DNA from: Pseudomonadota bacterium
Lineage (GTDB): Bacteria; Myxococcota_A; UBA796; CAJQPC01
Direction: 5' to 3'
DNA: 64,000 nt
Assembly: GCA_024228935.1 (NCBI GenBank)
Contig: JAAESX010000351.1
Coordinates: 1-64,000, forward strand
In this document: positions 36,759 through 45,977 of the stretch, piece after piece
How positions within the stretch are numbered: the stretch's first letter is position 1
Layout of the letters: every line of letters begins with the position of its first letter
Translations under genes and position numbers: made by a program
Notes under the pieces: generated by a model
Database searches by the model: none
What the model was told of the DNA's origin: nothing
The model's input: only the letters and a program-made list of their open reading frames with translations

Positions 36759-38261
36759 TCAACAGGCCTCGGGGTCCGACCAGTCGCTCCACACGAGCCC
36801 CTCGTCCCGGTAGCGGACCCGGAAGCAGCCCGTGCCGTCGGGCACCTCTTCGTCGGTCAGGTCGTCGTCGGCCTGCGTGTCCCGACCCATGTACTGGTTC
36901 TCGGACTGACGCCAGATGTCGACGTCGAGCGCGTCGCAGCTCTCGCCGAGCTGCCAGTGGGTCGCCTGGTGCGCGTGGCCGTCCGTGTCCTCGAACGGCG
37001 AGGCGGTCAGGCAGCCGGTGGGGGTCGGTGTCGCCGGGGCGGTGTTGTCGCGCCAGACCGTGAGCGAGTCCGTCACCACGCCGGGGAGCTCACCTTCGGG
37101 GGTGCCGAAGCTGTAGCGGGTCATCGTGAACGAGGGCGCGTCGCCGGTCGTGACGTCCACCAGCACGTAGCCGTAGTGGTCCTGGCTGACGCTGAACTCG
37201 GCGTAGTCCTCCTGCGGCTGCTCGCCCCAACGGTCCAGGGCGCCGCCCGCGCTCGCCACGTTCACCATCACATGGTCGTGGTCGCGAGACTGGCCGCGCG
37301 AATAGCCGTGGGTGTGCCCGAAGAAGTGGATGCTCGGCTTCTGGCAGTCCGTGCTGAGGGACTCGAGCCGAGCGACCACGTCGCCCGTGAACTCGGTGTT
37401 CCCGGGGGTCCACAGCTCGGAGAGCCAGGGATGGTGCAGCTGGGCGAAGACGAAGTCGATCTCGGGGTCCGTGCACGTCGCGTCGAGCTGCTCGTCGAGC
37501 CAGGTCAGCTGCTCGTCCTCGAGCCAGCCGTTGCTGTCGAGCGTGACCACACGGACGTTCTCACGGTCGAAGGTGTAGGCGTGCTCCTCGAGGCCGTTCG
37601 GCATGTGGAAGTACCGGAAGTACAGGGGACTCCCGCCTTCGTGGTTGCCGATGGCCGGGTACAGCGGAGCCTGGTCGAGCAGGCCAGCCGCGGGCCCGAA
37701 GAAGTCGTCCTGCCACTCGGCGATCATCCAGCCGTTGTCGACCAGATCGCCCGGCATCAGGACGAAGTCCACCGGGTCGTCGGCGGTGTTGTCCTGCATG
37801 CTGCGGACGAGCTTGGCGAACCGATCGGGGTTCGACGAGTCCTTCTGGCTGTCCGAGAGCGCCGCGAACCGGAAGTCCCCCGCCTCGGGGGTCTGGAACT
37901 GGAACGCGTCGAAGTGGGCCGCCCCGGTTCGCGCGCGGACGCGGACGCCGCCGGTGATCGACTCGATGTCCAGCGTCGCCATCCAGACCTGGGTCTCGGC
38001 GTCGTCCGGGTCTCCTCCGGGCAGCGCGGGCACCCGCTCGGCGCAGATCTTGTGTTCCTTCGCGCCGTTGGCGGTCGAGCCGTAGGTGACGCTGCCGCCC
38101 TGGCCGACTTCGGTCTCCCACATCACGGCCACCGTGCCGTCCTGCATCCACTGCAGGTAGGGGGCGATGGTCAGCTGGGCGGCGGGACCGTCCTCGTCGT
38201 CGCAGATGACGGGATCGGTCTCGGGGGCGGGGCATGCGAGGAGAAGGAGCAGCATGGACAT
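36759..38261 (-). CDS. Metallophosphoesterase (purple-acid-phosphatase-like) lipoprotein
   Basis: Start MSMLLLLLACPAPETDPV, lipobox Cys10 (an ATG two codons later also works). An N-terminal fibronectin-like domain (APYLQWMQDGTVAVMWETEV) precedes the catalytic domain, as in purple acid phosphatases. Motifs: FAALSDSQKD (variant of GDxH), LMPGDLVDNG, AIGNHEGG, FVFAQLHHPWLS and FFGHTHGYSRG. The C-terminus carries Cys pairs, TGCLTAS and SWSDPEAC. It is likely an extracytoplasmic phosphoesterase. It is divergent from the alpha/beta hydrolase gene with 63 bp between starts. Confidence 0.92.
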   Translation of the reverse strand: MSMLLLLLACPAPETDPVICDDEDGPAAQLTIAPYLQWMQDGTVAVMWETEVGQGGSVTYGSTANGAKEHKICAERVPALPGGDPDDAETQVWMATLDIESITGGVRVRARTGAAHFDAFQFQTPEAGDFRFAALSDSQKDSSNPDRFAKLVRSMQDNTADDPVDFVLMPGDLVDNGWMIAEWQDDFFGPAAGLLDQAPLYPAIGNHEGGSPLYFRYFHMPNGLEEHAYTFDRENVRVVTLDSNGWLEDEQLTWLDEQLDATCTDPEIDFVFAQLHHPWLSELWTPGNTEFTGDVVARLESLSTDCQKPSIHFFGHTHGYSRGQSRDHDHVMVNVASAGGALDRWGEQPQEDYAEFSVSQDHYGYVLVDVTTGDAPSFTMTRYSFGTPEGELPGVVTDSLTVWRDNTAPATPTPTGCLTASPFEDTDGHAHQATHWQLGESCDALDVDIWRQSENQYMGRDTQADDDLTDEEVPDGTGCFRVRYRDEGLVWSDWSDPEAC

Positions 38262-38324
38262 CCCTATCCATACCCGACCAGGCGCTCGGTGTAAGCGTGG
38301 CGGCGCCCCCGTTAGGTTGGGGCC

Positions 38325-39119
38325 GTGAGCCTCTCGCACATCCGCGTCGGCCAGGGCCCGCCGGTCCTGCTCATCCAGGGCGTCGGCGCCATCGGGGAGA
38401 CGTGGCGTCCCCAGCTGACTGCACTTCAGCAACAGTTCCAGATGGTTGCGTTCGACAATCCGGGGATCGGGACGAGCCCTCCGCTGGAGCCGCTGAGCAT
38501 CCAGGGCATGGCGGACGCGGCCCGGCAGCTGCTCGACGACCTGGGCTGGGACCGAGCGCACGTCGTCGGCCACTCGATGGGCGGGGTCATCGCCCAGCAG
38601 CTCGCGCTGGACGCGCCCGAGCGTGTGATGAGCCTGGGGCTCCTTTGCACCTTCGTGCGGGGCCGAGACGGGGCGATCCCGTCGCTGCCGATGATGTGGC
38701 TCGGGCTGCGGACACGCGTCGGGACCCCGGCCATGCGTCGCCGCGCCTTCGTGGAGATGGTCGTCGCGCGCTCGCAGCTCGCCTCGATCGACCGGGACGC
38801 CTTCGCCGCGAAGCTGGAGCCGCTGTTCGGCCGGGACCTCGCCGACTCGCCAGCGGTCCTCATGGACCAGGTCCGGGCGCTGGGGGACAGCGATCTGTCC
38901 GACCGACTCGGCGAGCTGGCCGACATCGAGACGCTGGTGCTCAGCGGCACCGAGGATCTCGTCGCCCCACCCGAGCAGGGGAGGGCGCTGGCCGAGGCCA
39001 TCCCGGGCGCCACGTACGTCGAGCTCGACGAGGCCGGTCACGCGCTTCCGATCCGGCGGGCCGCGGCCCTGAACGCGGTCCTGCGGGAGCACTGGACGGC
39101 TGACGTACGCTGGAGCTGA
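38325..39119 (+). CDS. Alpha/beta hydrolase
   Basis: The 264-residue protein (GTG start) has LLIQGVGAIGETW, the oxyanion region, the nucleophile elbow GHSMGG, the Asp in LSGTEDLVAPPEQG and the catalytic His in ELDEAGHALPI. This is the complete catalytic triad of an alpha/beta hydrolase, without signal peptide, so probably cytoplasmic. It overlaps by one base with the start of the SGNH-like gene. Substrate unknown. Confidence 0.93.
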   Translation: MSLSHIRVGQGPPVLLIQGVGAIGETWRPQLTALQQQFQMVAFDNPGIGTSPPLEPLSIQGMADAARQLLDDLGWDRAHVVGHSMGGVIAQQLALDAPERVMSLGLLCTFVRGRDGAIPSLPMMWLGLRTRVGTPAMRRRAFVEMVVARSQLASIDRDAFAAKLEPLFGRDLADSPAVLMDQVRALGDSDLSDRLGELADIETLVLSGTEDLVAPPEQGRALAEAIPGATYVELDEAGHALPIRRAAALNAVLREHWTADVRWS

Positions 39120-40009
39120 TGCGACGACGCGTACTGGCACTGATGGCAGGGCTGATCGTGGCGCCCATCGCCGTCGAGGTCGTGGTCCGCGTGGTGGACC
39201 CCGTCGGCCGGACCCAGGTCATCGCCGCGGGCCCCCAGCTCGAGATCCTGGGGGAAGGGGACGCTCGCTACTGGCGCAGCCCCACCGGCGTCCAGCGGGA
39301 GAACCGTGCGTGTGTGGCCGAGGACCGCGTCGTCGTCCTGGGCAGCTCGATCCTGTACGGAAGCGGCGTCGAGCAGGCCTGGAGCGAGCAGCTCGACCTG
39401 CCGGGCACCTGTGTCCACAACCTGGCCAGCCCCGGGTACGGCGTCGAAGCGAAGCAGGCCCGGCTGGACGTCGAGCTCGAGACGCCACCTCGGCTCGTGG
39501 TCTGGGAGGTCTGGGCGAACGACGCGAACCGCTTCACCTGGGTCGGCGACCGTGGCTACAGCCTGAACCCCGGGATGCCCCGGGACCGCGCCGGGGTGCC
39601 TGACGCGTTCGGCGTGCCGTGGCGGCTGAACGGCCTCCTGTTCCGCCACTTGCGCGCCTACGAGCTCCTGACCCTCGCTCGCGCGACCCAGCTGCCCGCG
39701 ACGCCGGACCGACGAGGGCCCCTGGACGACGTGCTGGCTCAGGTGACCCAGGCCGACAGCGACCTGCTCATCGTCGTCCCGCCGGTCCTGGATCGACCGT
39801 TCGCCGAGTCCGTCGCGGCGCCGCCCGACTTCGGACAGGAGGCGCTGGCCTGGGCGGCCGACAACGGGGTGCGCGCGGTCCAGCTGGCCGAGGTGCTCGT
39901 CGACCAGGACGTCGAGGCGATCCGGCTCGATGTGTGCTGTCACTACAACGAGGCGGGCCACGCCGTCCTCGCCGAGCGCCTGGCTCCTTTTCTCGTGGAC
40001 CTTCGTTAA
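39119..40009 (+). CDS. SGNH-hydrolase-like protein with N-terminal membrane anchor
   Basis: The 296-residue protein begins MRRRVLALMAGLIVAPIAVE, a signal anchor. The SGNH blocks are partly visible: VVVLGSSILYGSG (block I, Ser), NLASPGYGVEAKQ (block II, Gly), WANDANRF (block III, Asn), and DVCCHYNEAGHAVLAERL (block V, Asp-x-x-His equivalent). This fold includes acetyl esterases and transferases acting on surface polysaccharides. It directly follows the alpha/beta hydrolase gene. Confidence 0.78.
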   Translation: MRRRVLALMAGLIVAPIAVEVVVRVVDPVGRTQVIAAGPQLEILGEGDARYWRSPTGVQRENRACVAEDRVVVLGSSILYGSGVEQAWSEQLDLPGTCVHNLASPGYGVEAKQARLDVELETPPRLVVWEVWANDANRFTWVGDRGYSLNPGMPRDRAGVPDAFGVPWRLNGLLFRHLRAYELLTLARATQLPATPDRRGPLDDVLAQVTQADSDLLIVVPPVLDRPFAESVAAPPDFGQEALAWAADNGVRAVQLAEVLVDQDVEAIRLDVCCHYNEAGHAVLAERLAPFLVDLR

Positions 40010-40032
40010 CGATCCGGCGGTCTCTCCGTCTT

Positions 40033-40564
40033 GTGACCGTGAACCTGGCTCTCTCCATCGCTGCCGACCCCACCGACGCCGAGCTCGTTGTCCTCGCCCG
40101 AGACAGCGACCGGGCTGCGTTCTCCGAGCTGCACGACCGGACCGCGCGGATGGTCCACGCCGTGCTGCTGTCGCGGGTCTCGGCCACGGACGCCGACGAC
40201 CTGGTCCAGGACGTGTTCCTGACCGCCCTGTCGCGGCTCCAATCCTTGAACGATCCCGCCAAGTTCGGTCCGTGGCTCCTGCAGATCGCCCGGAACCGCG
40301 CCACGGACGTCCACCGCCGGCCTCGACTCGTCGAGCTGCCCGAGGAGATGCCGTCGCGAGCTCGACCCTCGGTCGAGGCCGCCCAGGTCCTGGGCCACAT
40401 CCGCGCCCTGCCCGAGGCCTACCGCGAGACGCTCCTGGATGCGCCTCGTCGAGGGCATGACCGGACCCGAGATCGCCGAGAGGACGGGCCTGACGCCCGG
40501 CTCGGTGCGCGTGAACCTCCACCGCGGGATGAAGCTCCTGCGTGAGCGACTGGGGGCGACATGA
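40033..40564 (+). CDS. ECF-family RNA polymerase sigma factor, one frame break
   Basis: Starts at a GTG; MTVNLALSIAADPTDAELVV leads to region 2 (LHDRTARMVHAVLLSRV, ATDADDLVQDVFLTALSRLQ). Region 4 (PEAYRETLL then MRLVEGMTGPEIAERTGLTP, SVRVNLHRGMKLLRERLGAT) is in another frame: deleting one G near 40438 joins them. It overlaps the start of the anti-sigma-like gene by four bases (ATGA), the standard sigma/anti-sigma arrangement. The break lies exactly between region 2 and region 4 coding sequence, so the sigma factor may be inactive if the sequence is right. Confidence 0.85.
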
Positions 40565-41459
40565 GCGACCTTTGGGACGGAACCGGGCACGACCCGGAGA
40601 TCGCGCGGCTCGAGGAGCTGCTGTCGCCGCTGCGGTACGACGGAGCGGCCCCCCCGTGCAGGCCGACGAGCCGGCGTGGCGCTGGGCGCTCCCCATCGCG
40701 GCGGTCGCGCTTCTGGGCCTCGCTCCGGTCCTCTTCGGCCCGCCGGCCGACGAGCCGAGCTGGTCGATGACCCAGCTCGAGGGCACCAGCATCTGTGCGG
40801 AAGAGAGCTGCGAGCTGGCCGAGGGTGACTGGCTGGAGACGGACGCCGACAGCCGCGTGATGCTCGAGGTCGCCGACATCGGTCACATGGAGGTGGCTCC
40901 CGAGACCCGACTGCGGCTGGTCGCGACCGGCGTGGACGAGCACCGCCTCGAGCTGGCCGAGGGCCGGGTCGACGCCGCGGTCATCGCGCCGCCGCGCCTG
41001 CTCATCGTCGACACGCCGGTGGCGATCGCGGTCGACCTGGGCTGCGCCTACACGCTCCAGGTGGACCCTCAGGGCAACGGCGAGCTGATCGTCAGCAGCG
41101 GCTGGGTCTCGCTCGAGACCGACAGCTACGTGGCGTTCGTCCCCGCCGGCGCCGAGGCCCGCATGGATGCTGAGCGCGGCCCCGGCACCCCGGTGTTCTG
41201 GGACGCGTCCGAGGAGGTCCGCGTGGCGGTGCACCTGGTCGACGCCGGCCAGGCCTCTCTGCACGCGGTGCTGGCCGAGTCCCGTCCACGCGACACCCTG
41301 ACGCTGTGGCACGTGCTGCAGCGACACCCCCAGGATGCGGTCGTGGACCGTATCGTCGAGCTGCTCCCCGACGTCCGGGTCGATCGGGCGGCGGTCCTCT
41401 CGGGCGACGCCCAGGCGCTGGAGGCGCTTCGCGTGGAGCTCGAGCCCGCCTGGATCTGA
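40561..41459 (+). CDS. FecR-like anti-sigma factor, one frame break
   Basis: MSDLWDGTGHDPEIARLEEL and LLSPLRYDGAAPP form a cytoplasmic anti-sigma-type head. A C7 run near 40655 then breaks the frame; adding one C continues PVQADEPAWRWALPIAAVAL, a single transmembrane helix. The periplasmic part has FecR-like features: WLETDADSRVMLEVADIGHM, TRLRLVATGVDEHRLELAEG and PAGAEARMDAE. It is translated with the ECF sigma factor and probably controls it in response to an outer-surface signal. Confidence 0.8.
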
Positions 41460-41513
41460 CCTCGGTCCTCTCGTCGTCCGAACCCTCGTCCATTCGCACC
41501 AAAAGGAGGCGTC

Positions 41514-42507
41514 ATGCCACTTCTCTGCCTGCTCCTCGGGACCGCTTCGGCGGCCGACCTCACTGTCCACGAGTGGGGCACGTTCACCGCCGTCGCCGGC
41601 CAGGACGGCGAGGCCATGGTCTGGAAGCCGCTGTCGGGTCCCCAGGACCTGCCGAGCTTCGTCTACGACTGGGACGACGCCGCCGCCGGGCGTCGGACCG
41701 CGCCGCCGTGCCGGACCAAGGGCTGCGCCGGGACCATCCGGATGGAGACCCCCGTCATCTACTTCCACACCGACCAGGCGATGCAGGTCGAGGTCACCGT
41801 CGAGTTCCCGCGCGGCTCGATGACCGAGTGGTACCCGAAGGCCTGGATCCCAGCGAAGAGCGGGCTGCACTGGGGGGTCATCCAGCTCGACCCCGAGCTG
41901 TCGACGGACTTCATCCACGACGGCGGCGATAGCCACTACTACCCAGCGCGAGAGACCAGCGCGACGCCTCTGCGCGTGTGCGACACCGAAGGCAACGAGA
42001 CCGAGCGGTTCCTGTTCTACCGAGGCGTCGGGGACTTCCCGCTGTCGCTGAACGTGCGGCTCGACGAGCGCCTGTACCTGAACGGCCCTGCAGGTCGGAT
42101 GCTCGTCTTCGAGAGCTACGGTGACACGCGGACCTGGACGTGGATCGACCACCGCCGGCGCACGGCGGTCGAGCGCCCGAGGGCCGAGGGCGAGCTCGAC
42201 GAGCTGCTGCCAGGGATCGTCGAGTGGCTCGTCGACGAGGGGCTGTACGATCCGGACATGGGAGGACTCCTGGTTCGAGGAGGGACTGCGTGTCCTCTAC
42301 GTGCTGCCCGACCGCGAGGTGGACGCCCTGTTGCCGCTGAGCATCTCGCCGTCCCCGACCGAGGTCGAGCGCGTGCTGGTCGGCCGAGTCGAGGTCATCA
42401 CCCCGGAGATGCAGGAGACGGCTCGCTCCCTGGAGCAGGACCCCCAGGCGTGGGAGGAGGCGTTCGGTCGCTTCGCCGAGCCCGTCGGCGCCTCGCTGTC
42501 CTGGTGA
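41514..42507 (+). CDS. Secreted HEWGTFT-motif protein of unknown function, one frame break
   Basis: ATG preceded by a strong AAAGGAGG site. The signal peptide MPLLCLLLGTASAADL is followed by TVHEWGTFTAVAGQDGEAM, METPVIYFHTDQAMQVEV and EFPRGSMTEWYPKA, a motif order known from proteins of myxobacteria and planctomycetes of unknown function. The frame breaks near 42271: DPDMGG changes to WEDSWFEEGLRVLYVLP in the next frame, and DSWFEEG.R is the usual sequence there. The joined product is about 330 residues and ends EPVGASLSW. It follows the anti-sigma gene. Confidence 0.72.
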
Positions 42508-42519
42508 TAGGGGGGCGCC

Positions 42520-43131
42520 ATGACGCCTCGACTCCTGACCCGCTTCGGCGATGTGTTCTACGCCTTCGACAAGCCCGCGGGCATGGCCGTGCACCCCAAC
42601 GCGGAGAAGCTAGCCGACCTGACGAGCTGGATCCAGGAGCAGCGGTCGCTCCCGCGCTCGCTGAAGCCCGTCCACCGTCTCGACAAGCCCACCTCGGGCG
42701 TCGTCCTCTGCGGTGCGGGCCGGGCCGCCCGCCGACGAGCCTCCGAGATGCTCGCCTCGTCGCGCAAGAGGTACCTCGCGCTCGTCGCGGGGGACCCCGT
42801 CGACGAGGCCGAGATCGACATGCCGCTGCGCATCGACAAGAAGGACGTCGACGCGGTCACTCGATTCCAGGTCATCGAACGGTTCCAGGGGTTTGCGCTC
42901 CTGGAGCTGGAGCTCATCACGGGCCGGAAGCACCAGCTCCGCCGGCACCTGTCGATGATCGAGCTGCCCGTTGTCGGGGACACCCGGTACGGACCGAAGC
43001 GACCGAAGCGGGTCCCGGCGTTCCCAGGTCGGCTGTGGCTGCACGCCTGGAAGCTCGACCTGGAGGACCGGCTCATCGAGGCGAAGCTGCCGGCCGAGCT
43101 CGAGGCGCACCTCGAGGTCCTGCGGGGCTGA
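42520..43131 (+). CDS. RluA-family pseudouridine synthase
   Basis: A 203-residue enzyme with the catalytic aspartate motif HRLDKPTSGVVLC, YLALVAGDP, LELELITGRKHQLRRHLS and VVGDTRYG, all standard in RluA-type RNA pseudouridine synthases. There is no S4 domain, so it is a minimal catalytic form. It is convergent with the selenoprotein-like gene with no spacing (TGATCA). Its RNA target is not evident. Confidence 0.94.
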   Translation: MTPRLLTRFGDVFYAFDKPAGMAVHPNAEKLADLTSWIQEQRSLPRSLKPVHRLDKPTSGVVLCGAGRAARRRASEMLASSRKRYLALVAGDPVDEAEIDMPLRIDKKDVDAVTRFQVIERFQGFALLELELITGRKHQLRRHLSMIELPVVGDTRYGPKRPKRVPAFPGRLWLHAWKLDLEDRLIEAKLPAELEAHLEVLRG

Positions 43132-45009
43132 TCACTCCGCGAGGATCTCCTGGACCAGGGACTCCATCTCGTCGGCGTTGAAGCTGTTCTCGCTGCTGCG
43201 GACGATGAGGTCGGGGCCGATGACCACGTCCCGCGGGTAGGGGTAGCCGACGCCATCGTTGTACTGGAAGTGGCTCACCGTGTGGCCCTGGTCCGCCAGC
43301 AGCTCGAACGTGACGCCGGTCTGCTCGACGAAGTCCGCCAGCTGGTCGGGGGACTCGCCGGGGTGGATGCCGATGACCTGGACGCCCTGGTCGGCGTAGG
43401 GCTGCGCGATGCTCTGGTCGAGGTCTGGCAACTCCAGACCACAGATGGGTCAGAACAGGGCGAAGTACGCCAGAACGGTGAGCTTTCCGCGCAGGTCCTC
43501 GACGCTCCCGCCGTCGCCCGCCAGGAAGTCGAAGTCCGTGGTCAGCTCCGATCCGACGCCCAGTCCGCCGCTGATGGCGTACACGGGGAGCACGACCTCG
43601 CGACGCCAGGCGTCCTGGTCGTTCGTCTCGAACGTCAGGCTGGAGCGGCCATCGGCGGGGGGGCTGAACGACACGGTGACGGTGCCGGTCTCGCCGGGCT
43701 CGACGGTGAGCTGGTCGACGTCGAGCGCGTACGCGGCGTCCGAGATGGCCAGGTTCTCGACCTCGAGCGGGAGAGGGCCTCGGTTCTCGATGCGTAGCAG
43801 CTGCTCGGAGGCCTCCTCGGACCAGAAGTTCAGGGAGTCGGCCAGGGGATGGAGCTCCGCGCTCGCCCGTCCCTCGTTCCAGGCGAAGACGTGCACGCCC
43901 TCCCACTCGCCGAGCAGCACGTTGGCGCCGTCGAACTCGAGCGTCAGGTCCTGCTCGTACTCCTCGTAGGGCCGGGTCTTGGCGCTGGCGAGCAGCGTGA
44001 GCTCGGTCGCGTCGCGCATCTGGACATGGGTCCATGTGGCGAGCGCCAGTCGGTCTTCGTGGGCGGCCAGATCGAGCACGGTGCCGCCCACATCCCACCG
44101 CTCGATGCGCGTGGGGGCGTGCGGATCCGCCAGGTCCCAGACCTCGAGACCCAGCGAGCCCAGGGCGGCGTACAGCCGGCCCTCGCTGGCCTCGACCGCT
44201 CGCACCGTTCCGCCCGCCTGGACGGTGTCCACCAAGGCGGGGTGGAGCGGATCGGCCAGCGACAGCACCTGGATCGAGGCCCCGTCCGAGGCGTACAGGA
44301 CCCCGTCGAGCACGGCCAGCTCGATGGCGTTCTCGAAGCCGGTGACGACGTCGGCCAGGACGGGGAGGCCCGCGCCCGAGGTGTCGTAGACGCGGACCCC
44401 TCCGGCATGCGTCGCCGCGTACAGGACGTCGTCGGACCAGACGAGGCCTTCGTACAGCACGTCCTCGGTCAGGCGGTCCTGCTGCTCGACCGGACCATCG
44501 ACGGTCCAGGTCGAGAGCGACGGCCTGGCGATCCAGCTGTCGCCGTGGTGGGCGATGTAGACGGTCTCGTCGGCGCCCACGGCCGCACGCTGGCAGCGGC
44601 TCCCGGCCCCTCCGAGCAGCTCGGACGAGACGCCGTCGGTGCGGTGGATGGTCGCGCCGAAGCCCTCGCAGGCCACGGCCAGGTTCCCGTCCCAGGCCAG
44701 GCCGACGACCTCGGAGCCGCGCAGCTCGGCGGTCTGGAGCAGGCCGGGCCCCACCGAGCAGCACGTGCCCTCGATGAAGGGCTCCTCGTCCGAGCAGTTG
44801 GTGACCGCGTCGAAGCAGTCGAAGGCCTCGAGCTCGGGAGTGGGGTCCACCGTGACGACGGGGTCGCCCGTGTCCACGGGGCTGTCCACGCCGGTCTCGA
44901 CGAAGCTGTCCACCGGCGACTCGGTCAGGACCTCGCTGTCTGCTGTCGACAGACGGGGCTCGCCCGTGTCGAGGGGGGCGGGGCAGGCGAGCAGGAGGGA
45001 CAGCCACAT
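43132..45009 (-). CDS. Putative selenoprotein: lipoprotein with LVIVD-like propeller, ASH-like domain and thioredoxin domain (UxxC)
   Basis: The frame runs 625 residues if the in-frame TGA at 43450-43452 is read as selenocysteine (residue 520). Start MWLSLLLACPAPLDTGEP, lipobox Cys9, then a VDSPVDTGDP tether. Residues about 90-390 form LVIVD-like propeller blades (GTVRAVEASEGRLYAALGSL; LEVWDLADPHAPTRIERWDV). A HYDIN/ASH-like Ig domain follows (IENRGPLPLEVENLAISDAA; VEPGETGTVTVSFSPP). The last 115 residues are thioredoxin-like: KLTVLAYFALF, then U-P-I-C, then GLELPDLDQSIAQPY, QVIGIHPGES, YPRDVVIGPDLIV. The TGA replaces the first Cys of CxxC; the coding continues in frame with typical codons. 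It follows the membrane hydroxylase gene by 14 bp. Confidence 0.8.
43422..43440 (-). promoter_or_regulatory. Candidate bacterial SECIS hairpin
   Basis: Nine bases after the TGA the mRNA reads GGUCUGG-AGUUG-CCAGACC, a perfect 7-bp stem with a five-base loop. The loop starts 16 bases after the UGA, and a G is its second base; bacterial SECIS elements have a stem-loop shortly after the UGA with a G among the first two loop bases. This is seen directly; function as a SelB binding site is inference. No SelB, SelA or tRNA-Sec gene is in the window. Confidence 0.65.
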
Positions 45010-45023
45010 GGCCCCTGGGATGC

Positions 45024-45901
45024 TCAGCCGACGTCGTGCGTCGCCACAACAGACTGTTGCTCGGGCTCCGGTCGCCAGCCAGGCGGCTTCAGGGCGAAGC
45101 GTATGGCGTCGCCGAGCGATCGGGCTGACCGGACGTCCCGCCACAGATCGCGGAGCTCGTGGGTCTGGCAGTCCCAGACCGTCGTGCCGTTCCAGTCCTT
45201 GGTCAGGCCGTAGACGGGCTCGTCCTCCTCGGGCGTCCAGGTGCCGAGCAGCCGGTCGAAGCCCAGGAAGAAGCCGCCGTAGTTGCGGTCCAGGTACTGC
45301 GGGTTCGTCGCGTGATGGACCCGGTGGACCGAGGGCGTGATGAGCCAGCGGTCGAGCCAACCGAGCTTGCCGATGGCCTCGGTGTGGTAGGCGAGGCCGT
45401 AGAACTTGAAGACGCGATCGACGATCAGGAAGACCAGCGGATGGATGCCCAGGAGCGGGATCCAGGCCACGAACGGGAACGCGGTGAACACCCCGAACAG
45501 GCTGCCGCGGATGCCCGTCGTCAGGTCGTAGTGCTTCGGCGAGTGGTGCACGCAGTGGACCGCCCACAGGACGCGCACCTCGTGGCCGGCCCGATGGCTC
45601 ACGTAGAACATCGCGTCGTTCACCACGAAGCACCCGACCCAGACCCACCACTCGAAGCCGACGTCGACAGCCGGTGCTCGTAGACCCACATCTGGACGCC
45701 TAGGAGCAGCGTGGTGTGCACGAGCGCCTCGGTCCCGAAGGCCAGGGCGCCACACCAGACGCTCAGCCAGCGGCTGGCCTTGTCGCGAGGCAGCTTCCGC
45801 CGCGTCAGGACGACCGTCTCCAGCAGGATCAGGGCGATCCCGAAGCCGTAGAGCAGGGGCGACAGCGCCCCGTCCAGGGCCTGGATGTCCGCGAACGTCA
45901 T
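45024..45901 (-). CDS. Membrane fatty acid hydroxylase / sterol desaturase family protein, one frame break
   Basis: Start MTFADIQALDGALSPLLYGF with GGAG eight bases upstream. Several transmembrane helices carry the di-iron histidine motifs: FYVSHRAGHE, HCVHHSPKHYDL and HRVHHATNPQYLDRNYGG, the eight-His signature of this superfamily, close in pattern to alkylglycerol-monooxygenase-like proteins. The frame breaks near 45668 (WVYEHRL / VDVGFEWWVWVG); one base is missing. The gene leads into the selenoprotein-like gene and diverges from a truncated thioredoxin lipoprotein; a palindrome with AGGTATACA lies just upstream. Too large for a CrtZ carotene hydroxylase. Confidence 0.85.
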
Positions 45902-45911
45902 GCCTCGCTCC

Positions 45912-45934
45912 AAGGTATACACGCTGTGTACCTT
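45912..45934. promoter_or_regulatory. Palindromic operator candidate with AGGTATACA
   Basis: A 23-bp imperfect palindrome: left arm AAGGTATACA, centre CGC, right arm TGTGTACCTT. Outer six bases and an inner ACA/TGT pair match exactly. It starts 10 bases upstream of the hydroxylase start codon and lies between two divergent genes. The nonamer AGGTATACA also occurs in the crtY-crtC intergenic region. It includes a possible minus-strand -10 (TATACC). A MerR-type or other dimeric regulator is likely. Confidence 0.45.
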
Positions 45935-45977
45935 CCGCTTGTTGCTGTCCATGTCACGATGCGCGCCGGAGGTCGCG

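Noticed and set aside
45024..45901. Carotene hydroxylase CrtZ
   Set aside because: The His motifs belong to the larger fatty acid hydroxylase/sterol desaturase family, but the protein is about 290 residues, has extra helices and is 5 kb from the cluster. A carotenoid role is possible only through the shared motif.
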